A stretch of DNA of 64,000 nt, taken from Bicyclus anynana (lineage: Eukaryota; Arthropoda; Insecta; Lepidoptera; Nymphalidae). The stretch lies in NCBI RefSeq assembly GCF_947172395.1, contig NC_069083.1:7348501-7412500 (forward strand), in the 5' to 3' direction. The position numbers were made by a program, and so were the translations under genes. The notes beneath the pieces were generated by a model. It was not told the origin of the DNA. It saw only the letters and a program-made list of their open reading frames with translations, and ran no database searches. Shown one piece after another: positions 63,320-64,000 of the stretch; within the stretch, counting starts at the first letter, position 1; each line of letters starts with the position of its first letter.

Positions 63320-63520
63320 CTATAATATAAAAATGAATCTTGAATCTTCCTAAGCGCAAATCTCGAGAACGGCTCAACCAATTTCGCTAATTCTTTTTTT
63401 AAAATACTTCTTGAAGTACAAGAATGGTTCATACGGAGAGTTTTTTTAGGGTAGGGGTGGGGTTGGGTAGGATAGGGGCAGAGAATGAGTCAAAGTGAAG
63501 CTTGACCGGATCCGCTAGTA
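63320..63520 (+). repeat. Short interspersed element of the AACGGCT type
   Basis: CTCGAGAACGGCTCAACCAA and TTCGCTAATTCTTTTTTTAA followed by GGGTAGGGGTGGGGTTGGGT, ending GGATCCGCTAGT. Similar order is seen at 57265-57410 and in part at 56345-56560. This may be a third Helitron-like family. Confidence 0.5.
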
Positions 63521-64000
63521 CTATCTGTATGTACCTATCACTAATCTGTGAAATATAATAATTATGATTATGAACAAAGTTCAATCTCTTTCGAAGTAAG
63601 TTTATAATGCTAATGAGAGTTATACCAATTTCTTTTTGAAAACCACTTACACCAACCCCTAATATTATACCGTATTAATCGTTCATCTAAATATAGAGGT
63701 AACTTAAAAGCAAGTACAACTTAAAAACAAATAGGGATGATGACTAGGTTTGAATAAGTAGGTATATTGATTTTTATGATACATTCGGGTAAATAAGGTC
63801 AATGTTAACTAATTTATACATAAAAAGCAAAGATTGACTGGATATTTGCAAAATAAATTAGATTATAAAATTTCAAAATCCACTAAAAATATTTTATCGT
63901 AATTGGATGAAAATTCATACAGTTCCAGTTAGCTTCCTTACATTCAATGTGACATTTTTTAATATTTGAACTATAAACATAAACGCAGAATAAAAAAATT

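Noticed and set aside
1..64000. A bacterial-type or defence-like novel system
   Set aside because: All coding evidence is eukaryotic with spliced genes and mobile elements; no gene cluster suggests a multi-gene system.

Overview
This is eukaryotic, AT-rich nuclear DNA that reads as a moth or butterfly (Lepidoptera). The evidence is a short block of the insect telomere unit TTAGG, many short elements that open with ACTAATATTATAAA and close with CTAGT (the lepidopteran Lep1-type Helitron pattern), several tRNA-derived SINE families, RTE and Jockey/CR1-type retrotransposon remains, and two conserved genes whose exons can be joined in phase. The species cannot be told from the window. A 200-base run of N at 21715-21914 is an assembly gap.

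Layout. (1) 123-38558, plus strand: the last five exons of the microspherule protein 1 gene (MCRS1; Rcd5 in flies), with its C-terminal FHA domain. Exons 1-3 lie in the first 1.85 kb, the FHA exon is at 34755 and the last exon at 38469. The intron between exons 3 and 4 is about 32.9 kb and is mostly transposon debris. It holds a mariner-like element with terminal repeats of about 0.5 kb, an unusual 1.8 kb element encoding a Cys-rich CXC-domain protein, a nearly complete non-LTR retrotransposon with a 917-residue open frame, many SINEs with visible target-site duplications, and Helitron-like and RTE pieces. (2) 42292-49707, minus strand: one long coding exon for a 2471-residue, mostly low-complexity protein that I do not recognise, with a non-coding upstream exon. 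(3) 51699-57739, plus strand: the complete eight-exon CLPTM1L gene (GPI-pathway lipid scramblase, 540 residues). (4) 57740-63127: intergenic DNA with a local duplication, MITE-like elements, a SINE head and Helitron-like pieces. (5) 63128-63239: the first coding exon of a gene that runs out of the window; it encodes a short membrane anchor.

The three or four genes have no obvious joint pathway: MCRS1 is a chromatin factor and CLPTM1L an ER membrane protein. The arrangement is an ordinary gene neighbourhood with transposon load concentrated in one intron.

The most interesting non-genic items are the CXC-protein element at 11134-12971, the pair of complementary internal-deletion derivatives of one TIR transposon at 2648-3344 and 60395-60951, and the palindromic deletion scar inside the mariner-like transposase at 5681-5720. 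Others are the SINE and RTE copies that share a TGATGA-type 3' tail, and the sharp GC shift between exons of the same genes. No CRISPR, operon or bacterial system is present, and I see no convincing new defence-like or regulatory system.
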